Source: Pempheris klunzingeri (lineage: Eukaryota > Chordata > Actinopteri > Acropomatiformes > Pempheridae). Taken from it: a DNA stretch of 64,000 nt. The stretch is from NCBI RefSeq assembly GCF_042242105.1, contig NC_092014.1:2431374-2495373 (forward strand), given 5' to 3'. Both the position numbers and the translations under genes were made by a program. The number at the start of each line of letters is the position of its first letter. Position 1 is the stretch's first letter. Below are positions 12,452-24,544 of the stretch, in pieces. The notes beneath the pieces are model-generated. The model was not told where the DNA came from, searched no databases, and worked only from the letters and a program-made list of their open reading frames with translations.

Positions 12452-15400
12452 TCATGAGGGGAGGCCGGCGGCGAGGATGCTGCCGAGCAGCGTTCGATCC
12501 TTCAGAGCGTTTTCCACGTCCTTCTCCTCGATCTTCAGAAACACCTGCAGGAAGACGAATCATCGATTTAAGAACATGAATCACTAAGATTCTCTTTTTT
12601 TCCTGTAAACAGACAAAAGCAACACTGATAGAAACCAAAACCTCTTTTTTAAACTCAGTTCTTACAGCTTTTCTCAGGGTTCCTTCACCTTTTCCAAAGA
12701 CAAATTCAGGCATTTTAAGGATTTTAAAAGGAGGATTTCAAAGTTTTTCTGGCACTTTACCCCTGTGGTAGATCAACCAAACTATTCTGTCAGATAATCA
12801 TTTATTATATTAGTGCAATTAGAATTTCAAGCAGTTTTGTGGACTTTTTTTGTAACAAGGATTCCCAGCAACCATACAGTTAAATTAATCAACAGTCACT
12901 GAATATGCAGGACAAACCTACAAATGTAACAGACAGCATGAAAACTGTCAGCTGGCATCACACAAATGTTGGATAAAGGAGAACTTTATTTTTTTTAACC
13001 TGAAGCCTACTTTTAACCTATTTTTTTAAATTTAAAAATGACTGGTACTTTCAGACCAGACTCCATTGAGAAAAACTGTAATTTTATTTTACCTTGCAGA
13101 GCGGGGAAGTGGCTGTTCCACGTGTGCCTCGATCAGTTGGTTGTGTGTTTTATTGTGTTACACATATCGTATTGAATCCAAACTAACCCGTTAAAGCACC
13201 AGAGTCACACACCGACAAAAACAAACTAACTGATAGAGGCAGCAGGAGACCAGCGACTCCTGTGTAAAATCACCACTTTTGTCAATGGAACCTGGTGGCT
13301 GTGAAGAAACGGCTGTGTCTGATACTGATGATGACGTTTGACGTGCACCTTGGTTAGACGGGCCTCTTTGGCTTTCTTCAGAGCGAAGATTCCTCGACTC
13401 TCCAGCAGATTGCAGAGAGACAAACACTCGCCCTGACCGACTGCAGAAACCTGCCTCTGAGCGCACAGACGACAGTAAACCTCATGGAGCTGAAACACAA
13501 ACAGAAAAAACAGCTTTTAGTGTGAAAAGAAGCCGCTCACTCACATTCAGGCAGTGCTTCAGCGCCACCTGCTGACTTTAAAAATGATTTCATCATCTTT
13601 GTAATGAAAATAAAAACTGATGGTTGGTGGCTTTGAAAGGAGATGGTCAACTACAAGATCCTCTAATGAATCTCAAACCAGACTCCATTGAGAAAAACAG
13701 CAATTTAATCTTTAATCAGTCTAGTCAGAGTTAAATCTACCGCTGCCTCGATCAACAAACTAAAATGTCACCTTGAGTTCAAACTAATGCCTCTGGTGCT
13801 TTAACTCATTAGATCGAACTCAAGGTGACATTTTAGTTTGTTGATCGAGGCAGCGGTAGAATTAACTCTGATTATACTGATTAATGCTTAAATCGCTGCT
13901 TTTGTCAATGGAGTCTGGTGACTGAGGGGAGCAAAGAAAATTGCCTAAAATCAATGTAAAGCAGTGAAATTATTCAAAATATAGGGAACCTTTAAACAGA
14001 TGTAGATGTTTTTATACAGGCATTTTTATAAATTAATGAGTTTGTTAGATTTAACACCACTGCTTCCTCTTCTCTCATTATATTAAATCTGAAACATAAC
14101 AGATTAACAGAAGCAAACTGGTGCCTCCAAAGTCCCAGAAGTCGTCGCTCACCTTTCCCAGGACGATCTCTTTGCTCTTTCCGTTGCGTATGAGCAGCAG
14201 CAGGCAGCAGACCAGCAGCTTCTGCTGCAGGGGGAAACTCTCCCCGTCGGAGCCGCCGCACTGAGACGCCATTCGGTCGCCGTACACCTCAGACAGCACC
14301 CGCGCCACCTGGGGGAGGCTGACCCGCGACGCTGCACACACCAGAGGACAAGAGGTGTTCAAGTTGGGGTTCGTGTTTGTGAAATCTGGCCAATGTTCAC
14401 GGCGTGTTTAGACCAGATTCAGTGAACTCACCTTTAGTTTCAGCGTCTGGCTGCGACGCTTTCTTCCTCTCGTCAGACTCCACGACCTCAACGGCTCTCC
14501 TGAAAATACAAACAATCACAAAAATATATATATTAACAGCAGCAAGAAGGTGGAAACACACATGAGCCAAGTGATTTTATCAAGATGCTCCAAGTAAATC
14601 AGGGTTTAATGGACAGATTTAAGTTTGATCTAAACATCTGTTTGTGCTCTAAAACACACTAATGAGGCAGAAACAACACAGAGGCTGAACTTTATTTTGA
14701 AGGCAGAAGCTCGTACCTGCAGATGTCCAGAGCTTTCCTGGCGTCTCCAGACACCGCCGACACTTTCCTGGCACAGAACTGGACCGCCGAGGCGTCCAGG
14801 ATCCCTTCGGCCGACGCCTGAGAGCAGAGCAGAGCAGAGGTCAACAGGAAAGTCTCGCACCACACAGGTTTGGGTTTGAGTCCGTGTTTCTGCGCTCACC
14901 TGTGTGAGTCGGTCCTGCACGATGGCGGCGAGCTCCTGCCGGCTGTAGGGAGGGAAGTGCAGCAGCAGGGGGCGACAGTGAGGACGAGCCTGCAGTCTGG
15001 GCAGGATGCGGTCGGTCAGATCCAGAGCGTTGGCGATACCTGCGGAAATAAAATAAAATAAAACACCAAACGTCATCATCCAAGTTGTCCAAATCAGTCT
15101 TTAATGTTAAGAAAAGTAAGAACGCCACTTTTCAGGCTCCAGTAGGGCAATTCTGCTTCATATTCACTTGAAAGTCTTTAAAATATCTTGAATGTGTAAA
15201 TAAAGAAACACATATCACATATCCACACTGTGTGGAGCTGAAATTAATATTAGGAATATTTCTTTTGTGATGTAAAACATGAAAAAGGGAACAAAAACAC
15301 AAAAGAATCGTCAAAGTCCTATTTGGTATTTTAAAAACGCTCCAATATCTAAAGTTCTTTTTTTTTTTTATTTCTCTACATGTTTGTGGAATTCAGCTTT

Positions 15401-18232
15401 GGACACAAACTTTAAAAACTAACCTTTTTCAGCCAGTGATAAAATATTAGTCAGAATTTACCCACATGTTTGTTTAAAAAGGAAATAATTTAATAATTAA
15501 AAACAGTAATTAAAATACGGGGAAAATAAATAAATAAATAAATAAATCCCTCTCAGTCACAGAGTCTGAGTTTCCAGCAGGCCGCTCTCTTACCGATGAG
15601 GCAGAGGCGAGACTCCGGCAGGTACGGCCACTCGAAGATGGTGTAGAGGACGTCCTGAGCTTTGCTGTCCAGCTGGTCCATCTCGTCCAGAACGAGCAGC
15701 CTGAGGACGAAGCACAGACGGACGTCAAGACGCAGGTCACAGAGCAGCACTGAGGAACAACAGTCCCTGATCTAATGGGAGTGAAATGATAAACCGAAGA
15801 CGGCTTGTTCTTAAGTTGGTGGTTTCATAGTTTTTATTCATCCTCTAATCTGCTTCTTTAAAGTTCAATAATCTACTGACGGCAAATAATTCTTTGACAA
15901 TCAAAAACAGTCTCCAATGATCTAACGTAGCCAAAATCACATCTAAATTTGAAAGAAGACGACGAAGAAGCAGCAGCTGAAGCAGAAGAAGCTGAAGCTG
16001 AAGATCACAGAAAAAGGTGGTCTCCAGACTGCCGGTGCAGGACTGGGTTACTCACACGGCGGGCCCCGGGGCCGTCAGGAGCCTCTGCAGGCCGCTCTGC
16101 CCGCCGGACGCCTTCAGCCGGTCGGCCAGCAGGGGGAAGATGGCGTGGGAGCTCCGCAGGCTCATGCAGTTCACCACCACCGTCTGCACCGAGGACAGCT
16201 CGGCCTGACGGGTCAGAGGACGCAGGATCACACAAACCACCACAACAAACAACAATCATCATTAACATTAACAAGGAGACTGTCCTCTACCGAACTATTC
16301 CAGAGAAACACTTCTCAGGTTCTCGTCTCAAACTGTCAAAGAAGCTGTTAAATAAAAAAAGCACCATCTTTTTATGTAGAGATGAAACTGTGTGTTTGCT
16401 TTGATTTTCTTCATCCCGTGTGTATTTATTTTATTTGTGCTGCTGTAATGATACAATTCCCCAGTCTGGGATCAATAAAGTTCATTTATCCATCGACCCT
16501 AAAAAAAAGTTCTATAATTGTATAAGTTACCTTTAAACTCGTTGGATGATTTTAAGAACAGTTAAAGGAAATATTTGTATGATCCTGCTTTTAGTTAATC
16601 TGACTTGTTTTTAGGTATTTTATTCTTATTTCTTACATTTTGCTCCTCGTCTGTTTTATTTTATGTATTCGATCGTGGTGAATGATGTAAATAAGCTTCC
16701 TGCAGTGACACAAAGGCTCCACTAGGTGTCGCTGCAGCTCCACACATCTCCTTTACTTCCCTCCCTTCCACACTCACACAGCCTGATATCTGTGGTGCGG
16801 TTAGTTCTGTCAAAAGTACCTTCATCTCCTGCAGCACACAGTTGAGGCAGGCCGTCTTGCCCGTCCCCGGGGCTCCGGAGATGTAAAGGCTGCCAGGGAG
16901 GCGCCGCAGGACCTTCTCCTCCAGGAAGGACTGAATGGACGTCCGCTCGGCCTCCCGGGACAGGAGCCGCTCTGGGATGGCGGTGTGGAGAGCCTGCTTC
17001 ACGCCCTGAAACCTCGACTCTGGAGGGGGGAGACCGAGGGTGAAAACTGAGTTTGAGCCAAATGGTAGCAGGAAAATAAGAACAACAGCCGCAGGAAACC
17101 TTTAACTCTCTGGTTTGACTGAATCAACGCACTAGTCAGGAAAAACGTCCTTCACAGCTTCTTTTAACATGAAATAAAAAGTCTTGGTCAGAGCTGGAAC
17201 GATCAGTGTGGCCACCGTTTGGCTGGTTGATCAGTTCTCACACATATTTGCTGGTTCTCTTTATTTACGATGACTTTAATCTGAATATTTAGGTGAAAGA
17301 AGAAGATATCTGAACGTGAGCTGAGAACCTGACAAACATCTGTTTGTACTTTCTGATATTTTAGAGACTAAACAATCGTTTGGTTGTGTCCTTACTTTCT
17401 GCAAAAAGCCGAGCGACCGGCAGCTTCTTCTCTGCGTTGTGGTGAGCCGGGCTGCCGGTGGGCGTTTCCTGTCGCCTCGGGGACGCCTTGGCGTTGGGGG
17501 AGAGCGGCTGCCGTGGAGACGACGGGACCAGCTGCCGGCGAGCCGGTACAGGAGAGTTCTCGTCGAAGCCGAGCCTCCGGGGCGAAGAGAGGGCCGGCTT
17601 GCTCTGCTTCGGGGGTGAACACAGAAGGGCGCCGCCGAGGTTACAGCCGTTGTCGTCACCTGGAGAGGAAACAGAACTGGTCAGTCCTCCAGGTCGGGTT
17701 CCTCTGGAGGAAGTGAGGCAGGTGAAGGTTTCAACAGGTCAAAGATTTGAGCCGCGAACTGATAAATGCGACAAACATGACGGTTTTGTTTCTGCAGGTT
17801 TGACTGATATTATTTAATACCTGTATTTAATACCAGCACATAATAAAGTTTACGTCCTCCAGAGAGTCTGCTGAAGGGAAGGAGTGACACAGTCGCCAGG
17901 TGGAGTCTCTCACCTGTGCGTTTCCGGGGGCTGAGGGGAAGCCGTGGCTGGAGACTGGAGGAGGAAGACGGCAGCTGGGCTGCAGGGCGTCTGGGCGAGA
18001 GAGGAGTCGGGTGGACGCCCGGCTGTTTTGGGGAAAGCCTCGGGGAGAGCGGCCCGATCCGGGTCGGGGTCCCGGCGGGGCGCTGGGGTCGAGGCTTTGT
18101 CGGTGACGGAGCTGGAGATTTTTCCATCTGCTGCGGTGGTGTCGTCTTGGCACGGGAGGAAACTCTGCAGGATTTGCGCCGGGGGAACGCCAGCGTGGGC
18201 TGAGTGCGGCCCCGAGAGCGTGTGCTGGGCAT
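12452..18232 (-). CDS. cdc6: Cdc6 DNA replication-licensing ATPase
   Basis: Eleven coding exons on the minus strand: 18232-17914, 17659-17396, 17019-16820, 16204-16056, 15700-15594, 15039-14900, 14817-14717, 14499-14432, 14331-14153, 13489-13349, 12544-12452. Phases agree throughout and give 586 residues (human about 560). The AAA+ core is clear: Walker A GAPGTGKT at 243-250, Walker B VLDEMD with D316/E317, sensor 1 in GIAN near 350, and sensor 2 in GDARKAL. A winged-helix domain follows from about 450. The N terminus is disordered with many SP sites (SPRK, SPRR) and a cyclin-binding-type RRLGF. Cdc6 acts with ORC and Cdt1 to load MCM2-7 at origins in G1 and is normally cyclin/CDK-regulated. 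The exon 10 donor (GTGCAC) is weak, but phase and homology fix it. Two foldback elements lie in introns 9 and 10. Confidence 0.95.
13050..13312. mobile_element. foldback element, family B, in cdc6 intron 10
   Basis: Terminal inverted repeats of the form ACCAGACTCCATTGAGAAAA on the left and a complementary TTTTGTCAATGGAACCTGGT end on the right. The core (cctcgatcagttgg... and aactaactgatagaggc) is itself inverted and resembles the core of family A. Confidence 0.65.
13671..13936. mobile_element. foldback element, family B, in cdc6 intron 9
   Basis: Outer arms with ACCAGACTCCATTGAG / CAATGGAGTCTGGT enclose an exact 44-base inverted repeat (13737-13780 and 13816-13859) with a 35-base loop. No coding content. 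Confidence 0.75.
16437..16496 (+). mobile_element. short retroelement-like 3' tail
   Basis: GCTGCTGTAA followed by a small CCCCAG/CTGGG stem and ATCAATAAAGTTCATTTATCC. It is the same plan as tails at 19.9, 24.1, 35.0, 36.3, 37.6, 40.0 and 48.4 kb. It lies in cdc6 intron 3, opposite to the gene. Confidence 0.55.
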
Positions 18233-18244
18233 TTTGTGTTAAAC

Positions 18245-19276
18245 CTGAAACATAAGACGTTCCTTCATTAGTCCCACAGAGAGGAAATTCAGTGTTACAG
18301 CAAAAGAAAAACAGCTTCAATAAAACAAATAATAAACCAGTGGACAGAGAAAGAAAGATCATCATTTAATACCAAATAGACACCAAAGGACTGCACATGT
18401 GTCTCAATTTCAAAGCAGAGTTTTCAGCTTCACTGTGTTCGGTTTTATCTTTTGTCTTTTTAGTTTTTAGACGCAGACAAAAGGTAAAGTTGCGGCTACA
18501 TAAATACCTGAAAAACAAGTATTTCATGCAGATTTTATTCACTTTAAACTCCCACATGCCAATAATGTTAGGTTTTTTCTTAAAGTTTCTTAAATCCTCT
18601 GACATCACAAAGATTTAGGCACCAATATTACATCTTGTACAATAATCAGAGTAAATCTCTAGTAGATAAAACACCTTTAACACAATAAACATCTCTTCCC
18701 AGCACATAATCTCCTTTTCTCCAAACATGTCAGTGTCTTTTATTTGCCCAAACTTTGCTCTATAAGAGCCCTGAAGTGCACATTTGGTTGTTCTTCCGTG
18801 TAAATGAACATTTACAATAAAGTTTGAGTGGACTGAATGTGGTCAACATTACTTCCTCACATTAGCCTGAAAACTACAAGATGGCACTCAGACTGATGAA
18901 CTGAACGAGTTTACAGTTTGTCAGAAGTGTGTAAATAAATAATCAGCCCACAGTTAAACTTACAGTAAAAAAGGCTGCAGATCACAAACAATACAGTCTG
19001 GTTAAAATGGCGCCAAGACAGCGGAGGCGCCTACATTTTTTTTTTAAAAAATAGGCAAATATCGACGTTAACAACACTGAGCTTCCACCTAAAACACATT
19101 GAGGTTAACATGAGGATGAAGTAAAGTAAAGTTTGTCGATATAAAGCGTAAAAACGGTATTTTAGACGATAAACTAGCGAGCGAACACGGAAGAGAAGGA
19201 GAACTCTCTTCCGGTTACGATTAACAAACTATTTCAGGTGTTAAGGTTTAAATTAACGCGCTGGTGACATATTTAC
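18245..19276 (-). other. cdc6: cdc6 intron 1 (5' UTR intron)
   Basis: Bounded by an acceptor at 18245-18246 (minus-strand CAG just ahead of the ATG exon) and a donor CAG/GTAAAT at 19276-19277. No coding signal is seen inside. Confidence 0.6.
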
Positions 19277-19390
19277 CTGTCTAAGAAGTTGAAAAAAGTC
19301 CTCTCGGTTCGGATTTAAGTGTTTTTTGTCTTGTCTCGCGCCTCTTTAGGTCTCTATCCGTCCGCCTTCTGCTGCAAACTGAACTCAAAC
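19277..19390 (-). other. cdc6: candidate cdc6 non-coding first exon
   Basis: It ends in a good minus-strand donor at 19277/19276 and lies directly downstream of an E2F/CCAAT-type promoter. The transcription start is not known from sequence; the 5' limit is a guess. Confidence 0.5.
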
Positions 19391-19600
19391 TAGCGCCAAA
19401 CCTCCTCCTCGATCAGCTGTGTGTCCCGCAGCTGCTCTCTGATTGGTCCACCTAAGGTGACGGCACAAGCTCCTCGGGTGCTGATTGGCTGAGAGCTGCA
19501 GGCGGAAGTACGTCACGCGCCAGGAAGCCGGCAGGCCAGTGGCGGGAGTTTAAATAGGCCACAGTTTTGGCGGAATATAATTTTCCCGGGAACTTCAGTG
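19391..19600 (-). promoter_or_regulatory. cdc6: cdc6 promoter: E2F-like and CCAAT boxes
   Basis: On the minus strand there is a consensus-type TTTGGCGC (19392-19401) and two CCAAT boxes (complements at 19442-19446 and 19484-19488). Further GGCGGGA/TTTTGGCGG-like sites occur near 19538 and 19565. Vertebrate CDC6 is a known E2F target, so the arrangement fits G1/S induction. Confidence 0.65.
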
Positions 19601-19666
19601 TTGTTTTCTTACATCAGCCTGTTAGGCGGCACATTTCTAAACTGTTAATCCACTATTTGTGTCATG

Positions 19667-19760
19667 GATGACATTATACAACATTATATAACATAATATA
19701 ACATAATATAACATAATATAACATTATATATAATATAATTTAACATAATATAACATTATA
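19667..19760. repeat. ACATAATATA-type tandem repeat
   Basis: Short AT-rich unit of about 10-11 bases repeated with T/A variants, between the cdc6 promoter and the first zinc-finger gene. Confidence 0.8.
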
Positions 19761-20556
19761 TGTTCTGAACATCGGTCATTTTATATTTCCCCTTGTGTAC
19801 ATTGTCTTTTTATAATTAATCTTCATGTAACTTTTTTATGTGTAGTTTATTATTTATTGTTTTATTGAAGCTCTATTTCTGCTGTTCTTTTACTTTTGCC
19901 TACTTGCTGCTGTAACACTGTGAATTTCCGAGCTGTGGGACTCATAAAGGAACATCTCATCTTGTCTTCTTACTGAGAAAGTCATTTTTATTTGAATAAT
20001 TATTGATTGAAGTTCCAACAGATAAAAAGGGAAAACTAATATACAGATTATTTTGACTGTAACACACTCACAGATGAAACATTGAAGCATTTCAATATTT
20101 TTTCCAATAGTGGCACAAAATTAAAATCTGACGTGTTCACTCTTGCATGATTTTATTAGAAGAGGAATAAACATTCGGCCCAAACGTGCACAGGAAACCA
20201 TATTACAAAATTACCCGCAGATATTGTTCGGTCTTTGTGCACAAGGCCTCGAAAAGAACTTTATAAACCAGAGCAGCAAGAAAAGTTGGAGAGTGTGAAG
20301 TGTGTGTTGTGAAACACTACGACAGTCAGGCTAAATTAACTTCTGACATTTGTCAAATTTGACCAGAACACATAAGAAGGGTTGAAAACTTAAAACAAAA
20401 CATGCCACAGGATGACCAGTGCCCTGATGTGTGATGTTAACATGTATCAGCTAGCCACAAGCTCATGATGGGTTTTGTAAATATTGTAACGGCGGCTGTT
20501 TGGGGGTAAAAGTTCAAAGTCTCACACCCGTCTCCTCCCGCCTGTGAGGCCGGATC

Positions 20557-23350
20557 TCACTGCTTCTCCTCCTTGTGGATTCCCATGTGTCTCCTCAGCG
20601 CAGAGATCACGCAGAATCTCTTCCCGCAGGTTTTGCAGACGTACGGCTTCTCGCCCGTGTGGATTCTCACGTGGTTTTTCAAGCCGCAGCCGAATTTGAA
20701 GTCTTTCCCGCATATTTTGCAAGAATGCGGCTTCTCGCCCGTGTGGATTCTCATGTGAAACTTCAGGTCGCATCCGATCCTGAAGTCTTTCCCGCATATT
20801 TTGCAGGTGAACGGCTTCTCGCCCGTGTGGATTCTCACGTGGGCGATCAGCGATGACGTGTGACTGAATCTTTTCCCACAGGTGCTGCACGAATGCGCCT
20901 TCTCACCTGTGTGGACGATCTGATGCGTCTTCAGTTTGGACTTGTACCTAAAACCTTTCCCGCACGTGTCACACTTGTGGCATTTTTTACCCGTGAGAGA
21001 ACCACGCCGAGCCTCTGACAGGGTGGAGTTGTTAAAGCGCCTTTTGCTTTTGTGACGCCGAGTCTTTGCTCCTGAGTCTCTGCGTTTGTTTCCTTTCTGA
21101 TTTTGGCTCTCGGGGGTGTGAAAGTTGGAGCAGAGGAGCTGTTGGTCACTTTGTGGTGCCGCTTCTTCATAAGCAGGAGTCAGAATAAAAGCGTCAGCCT
21201 CCTGCTTCACTGCGAGCTGCTCTCCCTCCTGACCGGTGCAGAGTTGCTCCTCTTCCGCTTTCACCTGTGGCACCTCTGGGTCCTCGTGGTCCAGACTGGA
21301 GCTCCTCTCCTGCACACAGAGCTGCAGGTCAGTGAGAGCCTCCTCCTCCTTATATACATATTGCTGTGGGAGCTCTGGAGGGACAGAGAACAAAAGGCTT
21401 CTATGAAAGGAAGGAAGGGTCTTTACATCATTTAGCAGCACGTGAACATGGCGGAGCGCTGACCGGCCCTTCACCTGCACCCTTCACCTGCACCCTTCAC
21501 CTGCACCCTTCACCTGCGCCCTTCACCTGCACCCTTCACCTGCACCCTTCACCTGCACCCTTCACCTACGCCCTTCACCTGCACCCTTCACCTGCACCCT
21601 TCACCTGCACCCTTCACCTGCGCCCTTCACCTGCACCCTTCACCTGCACCCTTCACCTACGCCCTTCACCTGCACCCTTCACCTGCACCCTTCACCTGCA
21701 CCCTTCACCTGTGTTGTTTAGCTACAGCTTCGTGCGCTTTCAAGGTACATTTTGTTAGATTTGTATGCTTATTCAATCTTTTTATTTTTGCCTGCAGCTT
21801 GTGTTAGTTCATGTTGTGCTACGTTTCCAGCGCACTGGAGCTTCTAATGTACGTGTGATTGAGGTTGGTAATAGATTAAGATAAGATCAACTTTATTGAT
21901 CCCGAAGGAAACTGCTTAGCCAGAGTACAGTACAAAGTTGACGCAACAATACAAACGTTAAATACAAAGTGTCTAAAGTTAGAAACAGAGAAATGGTGCC
22001 TAACAAATTAAATAAAATGAGTACAGAATGTAAACAAGAGCGGATAAACTCAATAGATGATTGGTGATTAGCTGGAGCTGTGATAATGCCCTCAATAAAT
22101 GAACTCTGAGCTAGCTAAAGTTTAGTTAGTTTAGTTAAAAGGCTCCGACAGCCACGAAATGTGTCCCTTTGTCGTTCACACAGTTGTGCGTTAGTTTAAA
22201 GCCAGTTAAAGATCTGAGGTTTCTAAAGATGTTTCAACTGATCCTCCAGGTCAGAATAAAAAAAGGACGAGAGAAGCAGGCGGAGGGGCGGTTATCAGGT
22301 CAGCACCTCTACAGTCTGGAGGGTGGAGAACGGTGGACTGGCCCCTCCGGGTTTGGAGCCAGTTCGACTATCTTGGGGTCTTTGTTCAGGAATGAGGGTA
22401 GAATGGAGCGTGAGACGGACGGACGGACGGACGGATTGGTGCGGTGCCTGCGTTACTGCTGACGCCGCACCGGCCCGTTGTGGTGAAGAGGGAGCTGAGC
22501 GGGAACCCCCACCTGAGGTCATGAGCTCTGGGTGACGGCCGAATGCACGAGATCACGGATACAAGCGGCCGAAATGAGTTCTGTTGTCTGGGCTCGGCCT
22601 TAGAGGGAGGGGCGAGGAGCTGGGACACCCCAGGAGAGGCTCCCAACCCAGGGGACCTCGCCGGAGGGATTACATCTGGCCTGGGAGAGGGAGGGACGTC
22701 TGGAGTTCCCCGATTGACCCGATGCCACTGCAACACAACCCCACGGGTAAGTGGAAGATGACGGATGAGTGGAAAGATGGAGAAGGAATGAGGAATACAG
22801 TCTTTATTTATCTTTGTTTATCCTGAACAAAATAAGTTTAAGGGAACACTTCACTTATAACAGTTTTTTTTGTGTTGCTCTCCTTGAGTCCTATCAAGAG
22901 AGCAAACAAATACGTTTCTTTGTCAGAGTTTCTTTTTCCCCCATTGACTTCAATGGAATTGGCGCCAAACGTTAGAACGCTGCTTTCGTGACGTCACGGC
23001 CTTCTTTAAAGGGACAGTGATGCTACTGTGATGATGACGAAGAAGTTAGTGCGGGTATCTTTATTTTTTATTTTATTTTTTATATTTTTATATATTTTTT
23101 ATATTATCTGAACACCACATTCATCTGTTTTTGTCTTATTAAGATCTTCTTTTTTTTTTTTTAAAAAGTCTCGCTCACCTAATCTGCGTAATTTTACTTG
23201 GGGTTTCCAGACCACATCCAGCAGTCTGCGCTGACGGTCGATCTCCTCTTCGTACTCGGCGATAGTTTTTTTAAAGACATCGAATATTTCCTGGGCAGCA
23301 GCGCTCAGCCGCTCGCTCACAAACTCCCTCAGACAGTCGACGGCAAGCAT
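20557..23350 (-). CDS. C2H2 zinc-finger protein, five fingers
   Basis: Two coding exons: 23350-23179 and 21374-20557, joined in phase 1 (GAG at the junction), 329 residues. Exon 1 encodes a teleost-type leader (CLREFVSERLSAAA, then EYEEEIDRQRRLLD and VWKP), seen in many fish zinc-finger genes. Exon 2 opens with acidic EEE/QEGEQL segments, then five fingers of the CxxC-x12-HxxxH type with HTGEKP linkers (about residues 190-325). It is a probable nuclear DNA-binding transcription factor; the target is unknown. Exon 1 starts at the ATG at 23350 because the + strand paralogue starts at the equivalent codon. It is transcribed away from its near-copy at 24.5 kb. The intron carries a 13-bp minisatellite 94 bases upstream of exon 2 and a LINE fragment. 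The exact orthologue is not assignable. Confidence 0.88.
21468..21710. repeat. 13-bp minisatellite
   Basis: About 18 copies of a 13-base CCCTTCACCTGCA unit with C/T/A variants, within the intron of the minus-strand zinc-finger gene and close to its acceptor. Confidence 0.92.
22340..22745 (+). mobile_element. decayed LINE reverse-transcriptase 3' fragment
   Basis: Split across frames, the translation reads YLGV-like, GRMERE, VVVKREL, RSRIQAAEMS and then a Trp-Arg-Asp-Tyr-like end. These are the C-terminal segments of a common fish non-LTR retrotransposon ORF. Internal deletions and frameshifts are plain. It lies in the zinc-finger intron, antisense to the gene. The clade is not assigned. Confidence 0.65.
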
Positions 23351-24168
23351 CGTTACCCAAACACGACAACATCTACAATACAACACAACATCAACACGCT
23401 CAAGCACCTAACGGTACTAGCGCCCTGTTTGGTTTACTTCCGGTGGGTGTCACGCTGTAAAAGTTCCGACAGTGGACGTGCGGAAGCTTTAAGGTTCCGC
23501 TTTCAATTAGTGGCTGTTTAACTTGTGTTTTAAATGTCCACATCTTTTATTCCTCATGGAAATTGTTACTTTTTTCTATACCACTATGAGCAGCCATCTT
23601 TTTTTTTGTCACAAAGTCAAGGAACTTTATGTGAACTTCCATTTTTCAGAGAGAAAATGTATAAATTGTTGAAATTTGACCAGAACACAACAGGAGGGTT
23701 AATACTAATAAACAAATGTGTGTAAAGTATCACTTTGAATGGATAACTTCACAGATAATGAGTTTACACACAACAACAAACAAATAAGAAGGGTTGGTAA
23801 TAAAAGTAGAAACTGTAATTCACAGTGGATTCACGATATTAGATAGGGTAAAATACAGAAGCACTATAAGCAAAATATATTTAAAGCAAGAAGCTTTAAA
23901 TTATTGTTCCTGTTGGTGCAACATAAGCACATATTTGATTTTGATTACTGATGCCATAATGTGTGATATTTGTAGGCAGCAGCTAGTTCTGGATAACTTT
24001 ACAATGCATCTTAATTCAGAAACTATGGCTTTACATGTTAGCAAATATTATATTAATCACAAAAGTGGTGCTATTTTGAGTCTTCAATGTCCATCAAATT
24101 ATGTATGTATATATATACTTTGTGAGCTTTTGGATACCTGAATTTCCCCTTTATGTAATGAATAAAAC

Positions 24169-24230
<62 letters not shown>

Positions 24231-24544
24231 GTAAATCAACAGTTTAAAAGATTTAAGAATAGATTTGAGGGTCAGTTCTAAAATAAAAGTGCTGAAAATG
24301 CTCTTCTTGCTCGTGTTGGGTAAAATCCATTAGGTGATAATGTGATATTATGGATTTGGAGTCCGCAATAATTTTTGGACATTAACGTTAAATACACGAA
24401 AGGGGAACCTAATAATTCTTCCCCTTTCACTGTCGGAACATCCCAGTGTGACACCCAGCGGAAGTAAACTGTCCAGCACTGGAAAAAACAGTTATTCTAC
24501 ATGAAGCCTATTAGCGAATTATTTCCTCTGAAACCGAAGTCAAA
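23351..24544. promoter_or_regulatory. shared divergent promoter region of two zinc-finger genes
   Basis: About 1.2 kb between two oppositely directed ATGs. Around 23440-23480 and 24425-24465 the same block (CTGTCGGAAC ... GTGACACCC..CGGAAGT) occurs in inverted orientation, each just upstream of one gene. This suggests duplicated core promoters with ETS-like CGGAAGT. An (ATCT)n tract lies at 24172-24230. Confidence 0.55.
24118..24232 (+). mobile_element. 3' tail ending in (ATCT)n
   Basis: GAATTTCCCC...AATGAATAAAACATC followed by about 14 ATCT units. It has the same layout as the other short tails in the window, so the microsatellite is probably a retroelement tail. Confidence 0.5.
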
